Positions 1 to 8,329 of a DNA stretch of 64,000 nucleotides are shown piece after piece. Position 1 is the stretch's first letter, and each line of letters opens with the position of its first letter. Made by a program: the position numbers and the translations under genes. The stretch is taken from the NCBI RefSeq assembly GCF_006717145.1, contig NZ_VFQF01000002.1:744001-808000 (forward strand), written 5' to 3'. This DNA is from Humibacillus xanthopallidus. GTDB taxonomy: Bacteria > Actinomycetota > Actinomycetes > Actinomycetales > Dermatophilaceae. The notes beneath the pieces are model-generated. The model made no database searches. It was not told the origin of the DNA and worked only from the letters and a program-made list of their open reading frames with translations.

Positions 1-528
1 GACCCGCGGGTCGACGCCGACGAGGTGCGCTCGCGGATGGGCATCGTCTTCCAGGCCTACAACCTCTTCCCGCACCTCAGCGTCCTCGACAACGTGACGC
101 TCGCCCCACGCCGGGTCCACAAGGTGCCCCGCGCCGAGGCCGAGCGGTCCGCCATGACGATGCTCGACCGCGTCGGTCTCGCCGACAAGGCGAAGGCGCG
201 GCCCGACGACCTCTCCGGTGGCCAGCAGCAGCGGGTCGCGATCGCCCGGGCGATGGTGAACTCGCCGCAGCTGCTGCTGCTCGACGAGGTCACCTCGGCG
301 CTCGACCCCGAGCTCGTCGGCGAGGTGCTCGACCTGCTGCGCGACCTGCGGGCCGACGGCATGACGATGATGCTCTCGACCCACGAGATGGGCTTCGCGC
401 GGCACGTCGCCGACACCGTGTGCTTCCTCGACGGCGGACGCATCCTCGAGCAGGGGCCGCCCGACGAGGTGCTCGGCGCGCCCCGAGAGCCCCGCACCCG
501 GCAGTTCCTCTCGCGTCTCGTCAGCTGA
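1..528 (+). CDS. Polar amino-acid ABC transporter ATP-binding subunit, 5' end outside window
   Basis: The reading frame is open from base 1, so the Walker A part of this ATPase lies upstream of the window. What is present covers the Q-loop (FQAYNLFPHLSVLDN), the ABC signature LSGGQQQRVAIARA near base 211, Walker B LLLLDEVTSALDPE near base 271, and the H-loop histidine in STHEMGFARH. The Q-loop and post-signature sequence are typical of the GlnQ/HisP type that energises uptake of polar amino acids together with a membrane permease and a binding protein, none of which is in the window. The substrate cannot be read from this subunit. It converges with the gene at 571-1197, with only about 40 bp between the stop codons and no obvious hairpin. 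Confidence 0.9.
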   Translation, partial: DPRVDADEVRSRMGIVFQAYNLFPHLSVLDNVTLAPRRVHKVPRAEAERSAMTMLDRVGLADKAKARPDDLSGGQQQRVAIARAMVNSPQLLLLDEVTSALDPELVGEVLDLLRDLRADGMTMMLSTHEMGFARHVADTVCFLDGGRILEQGPPDEVLGAPREPRTRQFLSRLVS

Positions 529-570
529 CGCTGCCGGTCGCGGGCCTGTTGACGGCCCTGTTGACGGCGC

Positions 571-1197
571 TCACCCGACGGGGAGGTCCACGATGGTGAC
601 GGCCGCGACCCCCAGGCTCGCGATCGCGGCGAGGACGAGCAGCACGCGCGCCGGCCGCCAGCTGAAGCTCGAGGTCACGCCGGAGAAGAAGAGCGCGACG
701 GCGAGCAGGATGGTGTTGATGACGTAGTTGTGGGAGGTGTCACCGGCCTGGAGCGACAGGGTGGTCGCTGCATCTGCCTTGGCCGTCGCCGTGCGATAGG
801 GGCCGAACTGGGCATTCATGTAGCTCGTGTCGTCGATGAGTCGCGTCGGCGTGCCGCCCGCCTTGATCACGGCCTCCCACCGGTCGATGACCGGCAGCAG
901 CTCCTCGCGGATAAGCGTCGCCCGGTAGAAGGCGACGAGCTTGGTGTTGCCCGCCTGCACCGCCTGCGCGTACTGCGCGATCATGCTGCTGTCGTAGGAG
1001 GCCTTCTGCGTGGCGAGCCCGAAGAGCCGGCTCGCCTCGACGCGGGCGTCCGTCGAGGCGGTCATCGCGCTGGCCTGCACCCCGTTCCACTGGGCCGCCT
1101 GGTAGCCGCACCACGCGGTGCCGACGGTGGCGATGCCCAGCACGAGCACGGCGACCAGCTCGATCAACCGGTCCACGCCGGTGAGCTCGCGGTTCAT
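571..1197 (-). CDS. Conserved membrane protein, partner of the upstream SPFH protein
   Basis: This 208-residue protein is of unknown function. It has one hydrophobic segment at about residues 12-32 and two more at about 155-200, with a soluble, alanine- and charge-rich region between them. Its ATG overlaps the stop codon of the SPFH gene by four bases, so the two are translationally coupled and probably work together at the membrane. No catalytic motif is visible. Assignment to a named family was not possible from the sequence alone. Confidence 0.75.
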   Translation of the reverse strand: MNRELTGVDRLIELVAVLVLGIATVGTAWCGYQAAQWNGVQASAMTASTDARVEASRLFGLATQKASYDSSMIAQYAQAVQAGNTKLVAFYRATLIREELLPVIDRWEAVIKAGGTPTRLIDDTSYMNAQFGPYRTATAKADAATTLSLQAGDTSHNYVINTILLAVALFFSGVTSSFSWRPARVLLVLAAIASLGVAAVTIVDLPVG

Positions 1198-2120
1198 GGC
1201 GCCTCAGTCGCTGGCGGCGCCTCGCCACCGGCCGTCGGGTCGACGGCGGTGGGCTCGTTGGTGGGAGTGTCCTCGCGGACCGTGAGGCCGAGCCTGCCGG
1301 GGCCGTAGCCCGGGCGTCGGCGTCCGAGCTGCACACCGTCCGATCGTTGCACGAGGTCGCGCCACAGGTCGGTCTCGCGGTAGCGCCAGGCGCCCTCGCG
1401 CATGCTCGTGATCTGTCGCTCGAGCTCGCCGTCGTTCTGCGCCTGGGCGAGGCGGGTGGCTGCCTCGGCCTCCTCGAGAGCGAGCTCGAACCCGGCGCGG
1501 ACGGTGGCTTGGATGACCTCACCGGTGCGGCCGAGGTCGACGGGGCCGAGCACGAAGCCCGTGACGCGGATGCCCTGCTCCTCGAGGGCTGCGGTGACGG
1601 CGGCCGCGAGGCGTGCTTCGGTCTCGGACCGCCGGCTGCCGAAGAGGCTGCCGACGGTCACCTCGGGGTCGCTGAGGGCGTGGCTGATGGCCCGTGCGCT
1701 GTGGTCGCGCACGACACCGTTGATGCCCTGCGGGCCGAAGCGCTCGTGGACGGTGCGCAGCTGCTCAGGGACGATCGCGAAGCGCACGGTGTAGGACACG
1801 TCCGCGAGGGCTCGGTCGCCCAGGGCGCAGCTGAGGCTCGGACCGGAGCGGTCGAGGTCCGAGCTCGCCGTCGACGCGCCCTCGCCCGCGCGGTAGGCCA
1901 TCTCGACAGAGGGATACTCCACGATCATGAACCGGCGCACGAGCGGCACCCAGTGCCGGCCGGGGGTCAGCGTGCGGTCGGTGGCCTTGCCGTTCTTCAC
2001 GACGAGGCCGAGGGAGCCCGCCGGCACCTTGGTGAACCCGGCCGCGAGGATGACCCACACGAGGACCCCGATGATCGGGGCCAGCAGCACGAGCAGGATG
2101 ACGATCGCCGCGGTGCTCAT
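1194..2120 (-). CDS. SPFH/Band 7 (prohibitin-like) domain membrane protein
   Basis: A hydrophobic N-terminus (about residues 4-28) is followed by KVPAGSLGLVVKNGKATD, the usual start of an SPFH/Band 7 domain, then an alternating charged region with the Ala/Glu-rich helix (FELALEEAEAATRLAQAQ near residue 215) common in stomatin/prohibitin relatives. Such proteins oligomerise on the inner membrane and organise lipid domains or protease complexes; what this one organises is unknown. At 308 residues it is normal in length. A GGAG sequence about 9 nt before the ATG supports the start. It is the first gene of a two-gene unit with the membrane protein at 571-1197. Confidence 0.8.
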   Translation of the reverse strand: MSTAAIVILLVLLAPIIGVLVWVILAAGFTKVPAGSLGLVVKNGKATDRTLTPGRHWVPLVRRFMIVEYPSVEMAYRAGEGASTASSDLDRSGPSLSCALGDRALADVSYTVRFAIVPEQLRTVHERFGPQGINGVVRDHSARAISHALSDPEVTVGSLFGSRRSETEARLAAAVTAALEEQGIRVTGFVLGPVDLGRTGEVIQATVRAGFELALEEAEAATRLAQAQNDGELERQITSMREGAWRYRETDLWRDLVQRSDGVQLGRRRPGYGPGRLGLTVREDTPTNEPTAVDPTAGGEAPPATEAP

Positions 2121-2296
2121 GTCGAGCGCTCCGCAGCGGTCAGCACGGTCGGTGTGGCGAGGTGGGTGGTTGGGCGCATGGCAGGTCTCCTGTCACCACC
2201 GGGCCGGGGCGGGCGGCGTCTCCGGGCTCCCCAGCCCGGTCGCTAGTCTTCCGGGCAGTCCGACATCAGGATCAGCGTGGACCGGAGGGGGAGGCG

Positions 2297-3010
2297 TTGG
2301 CATCGCACGAACGGGGTGAGACGCGCCCTGGTGGCACGGGTGGCACGGGTGGCGAGGACGGAGTGGGCAGCAAGGCGGGCGTGGGCAGCGAGGACGGCGT
2401 GGACGGCGTGGGCGTCGGGCCCTGGGTCGGCGACTGGCCCTCCGGTGACCACTGGGATCCCGACCTGCTGCGCGAAGGCGATCGACGCAACGTCGTCGAC
2501 GCCTACCGCTACTGGCGGCAGGACGCGATCGTCGCCGATCTCGACACGCGACGCCACGACTTCCACGTCGCCGTCGAGAACTGGGGCCACGACTTCAACA
2601 TCGGCTCCGTGATCCGCACGGCCAACGCGATGGGCGCCCGGGCCTTCCACATCGTCGGTAAGCGGCGGTGGAACCGTCGGGGCGCGATGGTGACCGACCG
2701 CTACCAGCACGAGCACCACCAGCCCGACGCCGCGGCCCTCGCAGCGTGGGCCCGGGCCGAGGGCCTCACCCTCGTCGGCATCGACAACCTGCCCGGCTCA
2801 CTGCCGCTCGAGACCCACGACCTGCCGCGTGCCTGCATCCTCGTCTTCGGGCAGGAGGGGCCGGGGCTCTCCGAGGCCATGCGGTCCGAGTGCGATGTGG
2901 TCCTGCACATCGAGCAGTTCGGCTCGACCCGCTCCATCAACGCCGGAGCAGCGGCCGCGATCGCCATGCACGCGTGGGTGCGCCGCCACGTCTTCGACCA
3001 GCACCCCTGA
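2297..3010 (+). CDS. TrmH/SpoU-family RNA 2'-O-methyltransferase
   Basis: This is an AdoMet-dependent 2'-O-ribose methyltransferase of the SPOUT superfamily, acting on tRNA or rRNA. Family motifs are all present: motif 1 NWGHDFNIGSVIRTANAMGA, motif 2 ILVFGQEGPGLSE, and motif 3 EQFGSTRSINAGAAAAIAMH, which form the knotted cofactor pocket. I place the start at the TTG at 2297 because a GGAGGGGGAG ribosome site lies just upstream (2284-2293). An in-frame ATG at 2162 would add 45 residues with no homology signal. The first 40 residues are a Gly/Asp/Val-rich low-complexity stretch from short direct repeats. A possible -10 hexamer (TAGTCT, 2244-2249) lies about 50 nt upstream. The RNA target is not predictable. 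Confidence 0.88.
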   Translation: MASHERGETRPGGTGGTGGEDGVGSKAGVGSEDGVDGVGVGPWVGDWPSGDHWDPDLLREGDRRNVVDAYRYWRQDAIVADLDTRRHDFHVAVENWGHDFNIGSVIRTANAMGARAFHIVGKRRWNRRGAMVTDRYQHEHHQPDAAALAAWARAEGLTLVGIDNLPGSLPLETHDLPRACILVFGQEGPGLSEAMRSECDVVLHIEQFGSTRSINAGAAAAIAMHAWVRRHVFDQHP

Positions 3011-3038
3011 CCGACTCTGCTGCGGGTCACACGCCAGG

Positions 3039-4265
3039 TCAGGTGACGGGGTCGCGGCCGCGCCACCGCAGCGGCTCCTCGGCGTACTCCTCGACGACGT
3101 GCGCGGCCACGCCGAAGGACCGCGCGGCCTGGAAGACGACCTCGCCCGCCTCCGCCGGCAGGTCGAGGGCGTGCAGGGCGGCGGCGCTGGCGAGGTCGAT
3201 GTTGGGCTTCGCCCCGGTGCGCTCGGCGACGACGTGGGAGAGCGCGTCGACCCGGCGTCGCAGCGGCCGGGTGCCCGGCAGCTGCCACACCGCCTCGAGC
3301 ACGAGGTCGGCCCGGGGGTCACCGTCCGGGTAGAGGAAGTGGCCGAAGCCGGCGACCCCGCGGTGCTCGCGCACGACGCGGCCCACCGCCACGGCGGGGT
3401 CGAGGCCGGGCGCCAGCAGCGCGTGGGCGGCGATCGGCGCCGCGCCGTGGAGCGGCCCCGCCATCGCGGCATACGCGGCGGCGAGGCAGTCGTGCAGCCC
3501 GGCGCGGGTGGAGGCTGCGACGCGCGCGGCTACGGTCGAGGCCGTCAGGCCGTGGTCGAGCAGCGAGACGAGGAGCACCCGCGCGAGCCGGAGCTCGGCC
3601 GGCGAGCCGCCGCGTCCGCCGAGCGCGCGCAGCAAGTGCTCGGCGAGGTCGCCACCCGCGAGGGTGTGCCGCGTGGTCGGCAGCGTGCCTGCTACGAGTG
3701 ACAACGCGGCCGGCACGAGGGCGAGGGCCGTCGAGCGCACCCGGTCTGGGTCGATGTCGCCTGCGAGCGGGTCGGCGACGGCGAGCAGCTGAACTGCCAC
3801 CGGCAGCCGCCGCTCGAGGGGCACACGTGAGATGCCGGTCGCGAGGGCTCGCAGGTCACAGGGGATCTCCGGCGTCCTCATGATCTGATGGGCGGGTGTG
3901 TCGCCCTCCGAAAGCGACTGTGCAGCAATGGATCCCACGACGAGCGCGGCGGCCTCCTCCACGGAGTCGAGCGCCATGACGTCGACGAGTGGCACGCCAC
4001 GATAGAGCAGGTCGCCGTCGAGCTGGCTGCTGACGGTCGTCGCGATGCTGCGGAAGCGGAGCACCGGCTGCGGCGATCCGGAGGGCCGCGATGCCGAGGC
4101 GAGAGCGTCGATCTGCGCACGGTCGAAGAGGCTCTCCTGCTGCCCAGCCCGGCGCTGACTCTGGAGCAGGCCGCGGCTGACGTAGGCGTAGAGCGTGGCC
4201 CGCTTGACGCCGAGGCGCTGGGCAGCCTCGGTCGTCGTGATCCAGCCATCGGGGGAGTGGGGCAT
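3039..4265 (-). CDS. Citrate-synthase-like protein with N-terminal MerR/excisionase-type DNA-binding domain
   Basis: Residues about 1-55 (WITTTEAAQRLGVKRATLYA) form a winged helix-turn-helix of the excisionase/MerR type; the rest is a citrate-synthase fold. The two catalytic histidine regions survive (LHGAAP and GFGHFLYP near residue 305) and so does the Asp region (PNIDLA). However, the GFGHxVYR block has YP in place of YR or YK, and the HGG motif reads HGA. I infer that it may sense a CoA ester or oxaloacetate while bound to DNA rather than being a normal enzyme. The ATG at 4265 has a GGAGAG-like site upstream; an earlier ATG at 4310 would lie inside the operator. It diverges from the stand-alone citrate synthase at 4366. 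Confidence 0.87.
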   Translation of the reverse strand: MPHSPDGWITTTEAAQRLGVKRATLYAYVSRGLLQSQRRAGQQESLFDRAQIDALASASRPSGSPQPVLRFRSIATTVSSQLDGDLLYRGVPLVDVMALDSVEEAAALVVGSIAAQSLSEGDTPAHQIMRTPEIPCDLRALATGISRVPLERRLPVAVQLLAVADPLAGDIDPDRVRSTALALVPAALSLVAGTLPTTRHTLAGGDLAEHLLRALGGRGGSPAELRLARVLLVSLLDHGLTASTVAARVAASTRAGLHDCLAAAYAAMAGPLHGAAPIAAHALLAPGLDPAVAVGRVVREHRGVAGFGHFLYPDGDPRADLVLEAVWQLPGTRPLRRRVDALSHVVAERTGAKPNIDLASAAALHALDLPAEAGEVVFQAARSFGVAAHVVEEYAEEPLRWRGRDPVT

Positions 4266-4278
4266 GCGATCTCTCCGT

Positions 4279-4329
4279 GTTGATCCGGTCAACGTTGAGC
4301 GGATCAACATTGACGATGTTGATCAACAT
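4279..4329. promoter_or_regulatory. Tandem GTTGA-n5-TCAAC palindromes between divergent citrate-synthase genes
   Basis: Three dyads share GTTGA/TCAAC arms: GTTGATCCGGTCAAC (4279-4293), directly abutting GTTGAGCGGATCAAC (4294-4308), and the perfect 14-bp palindrome ATGTTGATCAACAT (4316-4329). They fill the short space between the divergent starts at 4265 and 4366. The two exact 15-bp units would lie on nearly opposite helical faces. The natural candidate ligand is the HTH domain encoded by the adjacent minus-strand gene, giving autoregulation plus control of the partner; this is inference. Confidence 0.75.
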
Positions 4330-4365
4330 TACCGACAGTGAGCAGTGAACCGAAAGGAGCACGCC

Positions 4366-5568
4366 ATGTCCACCACTGCAGCAGAGGGCCGCCCGGCCGC
4401 CACCAGCTCGTCCGCCGGCTTCGTCACCGTGCCGCCCGGCCTCGCCAAGGTCGTCGTCACCGAGACCGAGCTCGGCGACGTGCGGGGCGACGAGGGGTTC
4501 TACCACTACCGGCAGTACTCTGCCGTCGACCTCGCCGAGCAGGTCTCCTTCGAGGAGGCCGCCCACCTGCTCCTCGTCGGGCACCTCCCCGACGCCGACG
4601 AGCTCGACGCCTTCAGGGCCGAGCTCGGTCTCCGGCGTCCCATGCCGCCGCGGCTCGCTGCGCTCCTGCCGGAGATCTGCCGCACGACGAGCGACTCGCT
4701 CCAGGTCCTACGGACGGCGCTCTCGGCGTGGGGCGGCATCGCCGACCTGCGCCCGCTCTACGACTCGAGCGAGGAGGAGCGTCGGGAGGCGGTGCTCAGC
4801 GCGATCGCGGTGACGCCCACGATCCTGGCCGCCGCACACCGCCTCCAGCGCGGGCTCGAGCCGGTGCCGGCCGACTCGTCGCTGCGCCATGCCGCTGACT
4901 ACCTGCGCATGGTGACGGGCGAGGTGCCCGCCGAGCACGAGGCCCGCGCCGTCGAGAGCTACCTCGTCGCGACGATGGACCACGGCTTCAACGCCTCGAC
5001 CTTCACCGCACGCGTCATCGCCAGCACGGGCGCCGACCTCGCGGCCTGCCTCGTCGGGGCGATCGGCTCCTTCTCCGGGCCGAAGCACGGGGGCGCGCCC
5101 AGCCGGGCCCTCGAGGCGCTCGACGAGATCGGCTCCCTCGACCGCGCGGCCGCCTGGGTGCGCCAACGGGTCGAGTCCGGCGACCGCATCATGGGCTTCG
5201 GGCACGCCGTCTATCGCACCCGCGACCCGCGCTCCGAGATGCTCAAGGAGATCGCCCGCGGCTGGGACGACCCGCTCGTCGACCTCGCCGTGGGGGTGGA
5301 GGACGCCGTCGAGCAGACCCTCGCCGAGCTCAAGCCCGGCCGCGAGCTGCACGCGAACGTCGAGTTCTACGCCGGTGTCGTCATGAAGCTCGCGGGCCTG
5401 CACCCCAGCATGTTCACGCCCACCTTCTGCGTGGCCCGCGTCGTCGGGTGGGGTGCCAACGTGCTCGAGCAGGCCCGCGACCCGAAGATCATCCGACCGG
5501 CCGCCCGCTACGTCGGCCCACCGCCGCCCCAGCCCCTGCCCGACCGAGCGGCAGGCCACGCGCACTAG
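4366..5568 (+). CDS. Citrate synthase / 2-methylcitrate synthase family protein
   Basis: This 400-residue protein condenses acetyl-CoA or propionyl-CoA with oxaloacetate if it follows its family. Motifs: GPKHGGAPSRALEALDEIG (about residue 240) and MGFGHAVYRTRDPRSEM (about 277), both carrying catalytic histidines, and NVEFYAGVVM near residue 330. The last motif has Glu where canonical citrate synthases have the catalytic Asp (NVDF). The start is the ATG at 4366, preceded by AAAGGAG; the in-frame ATG at 4345 lacks such a site. It is divergent from the HTH-carrying paralogue and shares its operator. Citrate versus methylcitrate activity cannot be decided here, since no prpB/prpD neighbours are present. 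Confidence 0.87.
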   Translation: MSTTAAEGRPAATSSSAGFVTVPPGLAKVVVTETELGDVRGDEGFYHYRQYSAVDLAEQVSFEEAAHLLLVGHLPDADELDAFRAELGLRRPMPPRLAALLPEICRTTSDSLQVLRTALSAWGGIADLRPLYDSSEEERREAVLSAIAVTPTILAAAHRLQRGLEPVPADSSLRHAADYLRMVTGEVPAEHEARAVESYLVATMDHGFNASTFTARVIASTGADLAACLVGAIGSFSGPKHGGAPSRALEALDEIGSLDRAAAWVRQRVESGDRIMGFGHAVYRTRDPRSEMLKEIARGWDDPLVDLAVGVEDAVEQTLAELKPGRELHANVEFYAGVVMKLAGLHPSMFTPTFCVARVVGWGANVLEQARDPKIIRPAARYVGPPPPQPLPDRAAGHAH

Positions 5569-5610
5569 CCACACCCCAACGCGCCCAGACCCCACGCCCA
5601 TACTCCCGAG

Positions 5611-6058
5611 TCGAGGTGATCCTGGCCCTGACGCGGGTGCCAGTATCACCTCGAATCAGGTTCAGCAGTCCCCGGTTCGAGGTGATCCTGTGCCCCATGT
5701 GGGTGCCAGGATCACCTCGAATGGGCGGGAGGGCGGCATACGGGCTCGCGGGCGGTGAAGCTCTTTGAATCCCTGCGGTTCGAGGTGATCCTGGCCCTGA
5801 CGTGGGTGCCGAGATCACCTCGAATCGGGCTCAGCACTCCCCGGTTCGAGGTGATCCTGTGCCCCATGTGGGTGCCAGGATCACCTCGAATGGGCGGGAG
5901 GGCGGCATACGGGCTCGCGGGCGGTGAAGCTCTTCGCATCCCTGCGGTTCGAGGTGATCCTGGCCCTGACGCGGGTGCCAGTATCACCTCGAATCAGGCT
6001 CAGCGGTCCCCGGTTCGAGGTGATCCTGCGCCCCACATGGGGGCCGAGATCACCTCGA
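5611..6058. repeat. Array of six 44-nt palindromic repeats with 169-bp higher-order period
   Basis: Six 44-nt elements begin TCGAGGTGATCCTG and end ATCACCTCGA: 5611-5654, 5677-5720, 5780-5823, 5846-5889, 5949-5992 and 6015-6058. Start-to-start spacing is 66, 103, 66, 103, 66, i.e. three A+B pairs with a 169-bp period. A elements have TGGCCCTGACG-type centres, B elements TGCCCCATGTGGG-type centres. The arms pair over about 15-17 bp, so each could form a long cruciform or RNA hairpin. Between pairs lies a conserved spacer with GGCATACGGG (5735, 5904). This array and its flanks fill the 538-bp gap between the citrate synthase and the ABC permease, where no gene is seen; open frames here are repeat artefacts. 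Confidence 0.93.
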
Positions 6059-6106
6059 TCCGGTATGCCGGGTGGGCCGCCTCCAGGGCACTCACCCTTG
6101 CGTTCC

Positions 6107-7369
6107 TCACTCCGGGGTGCGGAACGCCTCTCGCCACGAGAGCCGGCCCCGCGTCTGCAGGAGCGAGCGACGGTAGATCTTCTCGCCGATGAGCACGGTC
6201 ACCGCGGCGAACGCCGCCATGATCCCAAGCGACACGATCGGCTCCCACCACGCCGTGTCGCCCGCGAGGATACGGGCGGGCATCGAGACCACCGAGGCGA
6301 TCGGCACGTAGGACGCGATCACTGCTCCCGTGCCGGAGACGCCGAAGCTCGCGAAGTAGACGAGCATCAGCGCCGTCGTCATCGGCGACGTCGTGCTCTG
6401 GAGGTCCTCCATGCGTGAGGCCAGCGCTCCCGCGACGGCGAAGAGGCACGCCAGTGCGAAGAACCCGATGACGAAGTAGAGCACGAACCAGACCACGGCC
6501 ACCGACAGAGCCGGGAGCAGGGCCGACCACTCCGAGAACGAGACCGCGACGAGGCCGACCGCCGCGAAGAGCACAACCTGCCCGAGCGCGATGACCGAGT
6601 TGCCACCGACCTTGCCGGCGAGCAGCTGACGCAGGGGGATCGCTGTCGCGATGATCTCGACGAGACGCGACTGCTTCTCCTCGACGACGCTGGCCGCGAT
6701 CTGCTGGCCGAACATCATGGCCGCCATGAGGAAGAGCAGGGCGAAGGCGAACGTCGCCACCTTGACGAACCCCTCCTCGATGGGTGAGCCGTCGAAGCGG
6801 GCCACCGTCACGGTGGTGCCCCGCTCGAGGGAGTCGACGCTGGCCCCGACCGCAGCGGCGTTCGCGGCCAGCGCGTCGGCGCGCACCGCACCCTCGAGCG
6901 CCGTGCCGAGTGCGACGGGCACCTCGTCGGCCGAGGTCACGGTCCATCCTCCGTCGCCACCGTGCAGCCAGACGGCGGCGTCGCCGGACTCGACGAGCGC
7001 CCGGGCAGCCGAGTCGTCGGACAGCTGACGAGCCTCGATGGTCACCTTGGCGTCCGCCTGGTGGGCTGCCGCCGCTGCCTGCGTGACGATGGCGCTGCCC
7101 TCGGGCGCGGTCACCGCGACGGTGTAGGTCGTCGTGCGGCTGCTCTGCCACAGCGAGAAGGCGCCGAAACCGGCGATGAGCGCGATGGTCAACAGGGTCG
7201 AGACGATGAAAGCCCGGTTCGTGACGCGCACGACGACCTCCCGCGTGGCGACGATGAGCCAGGCCGGCGTCTCGTAGGCGCCTGCCTCACCGTCTGGGGG
7301 CTGGGAGGAGCCGGGGAGCCCGGCGGCCCCCTGCTGAGGGGCCGTCGCCGTGGGCTGGGTCGTGGTCAT
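6107..7369 (-). CDS. ABC-2 type transporter permease (NatB-like)
   Basis: This 420-residue membrane protein has a Pro/Gln-rich cytoplasmic N-terminus (about 1-35), one transmembrane helix near residues 50-72, a large extracytoplasmic loop (about 75-205), and a block of five or six helices from about 210 to 395. This is the usual layout of ABC-2 permeases that export drugs, peptides, Na+ or lipids. Its start overlaps the ATPase stop by four bases. It is the last gene of the kinase-regulator-ATPase-permease operon, a common arrangement for exporters responding to envelope stress or antimicrobials. The substrate is unknown. Confidence 0.88.
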   Translation of the reverse strand: MTTTQPTATAPQQGAAGLPGSSQPPDGEAGAYETPAWLIVATREVVVRVTNRAFIVSTLLTIALIAGFGAFSLWQSSRTTTYTVAVTAPEGSAIVTQAAAAAHQADAKVTIEARQLSDDSAARALVESGDAAVWLHGGDGGWTVTSADEVPVALGTALEGAVRADALAANAAAVGASVDSLERGTTVTVARFDGSPIEEGFVKVATFAFALLFLMAAMMFGQQIAASVVEEKQSRLVEIIATAIPLRQLLAGKVGGNSVIALGQVVLFAAVGLVAVSFSEWSALLPALSVAVVWFVLYFVIGFFALACLFAVAGALASRMEDLQSTTSPMTTALMLVYFASFGVSGTGAVIASYVPIASVVSMPARILAGDTAWWEPIVSLGIMAAFAAVTVLIGEKIYRRSLLQTRGRLSWREAFRTPE

Positions 7370-8295
7370 GCCGTCACCTCGCGGTAGATCTGGGCCAGGC
7401 TCGGCCGCTGGGGAGAGAACTCGTGGACCTCGCCGCGACGCAGGGCCTCGGTGAGCAGCGCGCGCTCGGCTCCCGGGTCGAGCAGCTCGAGCAGAGCCAC
7501 CCCGCCGTCGATGTCGACGGTGTGGATGCCGGCGAGGTCGCGCACCCAGCCCGCGTCGCCGGACAGGACGAGCCGGTGCCGGGCCACCGACGCGCTGCGC
7601 AGCTGCTCAGGCGTGCCCGTGGAGACGACCTTGCCGCGTGCAAGCACGACGAGGTGCTCGCACAGTCGCTCGACGAGGTCGAGCTGGTGGGAGGAGAAGA
7701 GCACGGGCACTCCACGGGACGTGTGCTCGCGCAGGAGGTCGGCCATGCTGTCGACGGCCTCCGGGTCGAGGCCGCTGAACGGCTCGTCGAGCACGAGTCC
7801 GCGGGGACGGCCCATGAGGGCTGCGATGATCTGCACGCGCTGCTGGTTGCCGAGCGACAGCTTCTCGACGTGCTCGCGGGAGCGGTCGGCGAGCCCGAGC
7901 CGCTCGAGGTGGCTCATGACGGACGTGCGCGCCTGCGCCGTCGACATGCCGCGGAGCCGGCCGAGGTAGATCAGCTGGTCGAGCACCGGCTGCTTGGGGT
8001 AGAGGCCGCGCTCCTCGGGCATGTAGCCCAGCTGCCGGCGGTCGGCCTGGGTGATCGGCCGGCCACCCCAGAGCACCTCTCCTGCGGTGATGGACAGCAC
8101 GCCCATCACCATCCGCATCGTCGTCGTCTTGCCGGCGCCGTTGCCGCCGACGAAGCCGGTGAGGGCTCCCGCAGGCACCCTGAAGCTGACGCCGTCGACG
8201 GCGCGGACCTCGCCGAAGTCACGCCGGAGGCCGCGCACCTCGAGATCGGTCCATTCGGGTCGGCCGGTCTGTGGGGACATGTCCTGCGTTGTCAT
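7366..8295 (-). CDS. ABC transporter ATP-binding protein (NatA/CcmA-like)
   Basis: A 309-residue nucleotide-binding subunit: Walker A GGNGAGKTTTMRM near residue 46, signature LSLGNQQRVQII (a degenerate form of LSGGQ typical of this subfamily), Walker B GLVLDEPFSGLDPEAV and a switch histidine in FSSHQLDLVE. About 90 residues follow the core, as in NatA-type exporters. The ATG at 8295 is favoured: TACGTT lies 6 nt upstream, consistent with an internal leaderless promoter in the 34-bp gap after the response regulator. An ATG five codons downstream is an alternative. It pairs with the permease at 6107-7369. Confidence 0.9.
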   Translation of the reverse strand: MTTQDMSPQTGRPEWTDLEVRGLRRDFGEVRAVDGVSFRVPAGALTGFVGGNGAGKTTTMRMVMGVLSITAGEVLWGGRPITQADRRQLGYMPEERGLYPKQPVLDQLIYLGRLRGMSTAQARTSVMSHLERLGLADRSREHVEKLSLGNQQRVQIIAALMGRPRGLVLDEPFSGLDPEAVDSMADLLREHTSRGVPVLFSSHQLDLVERLCEHLVVLARGKVVSTGTPEQLRSASVARHRLVLSGDAGWVRDLAGIHTVDIDGGVALLELLDPGAERALLTEALRRGEVHEFSPQRPSLAQIYREVTA

Positions 8296-8301
8296 GGCAC
8301 A

Positions 8302-8307
8302 AACGTA
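8302..8307 (-). promoter_or_regulatory. Putative -10 element (TACGTT) of a leaderless start
   Basis: TACGTT read on the minus strand ends 6 nt before the ATG at 8295, placing transcription start at or next to the start codon. It would give the ABC pair a promoter inside the four-gene operon. Confidence 0.45.
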
Positions 8308-8329
8308 GGTGGGCGCGAGCGCGAGCGGA

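Noticed and set aside
5611-6058. CRISPR array
   Set aside because: Repeats are full palindromes, spacers are themselves repeated in a 169-bp period, and there are no cas genes.
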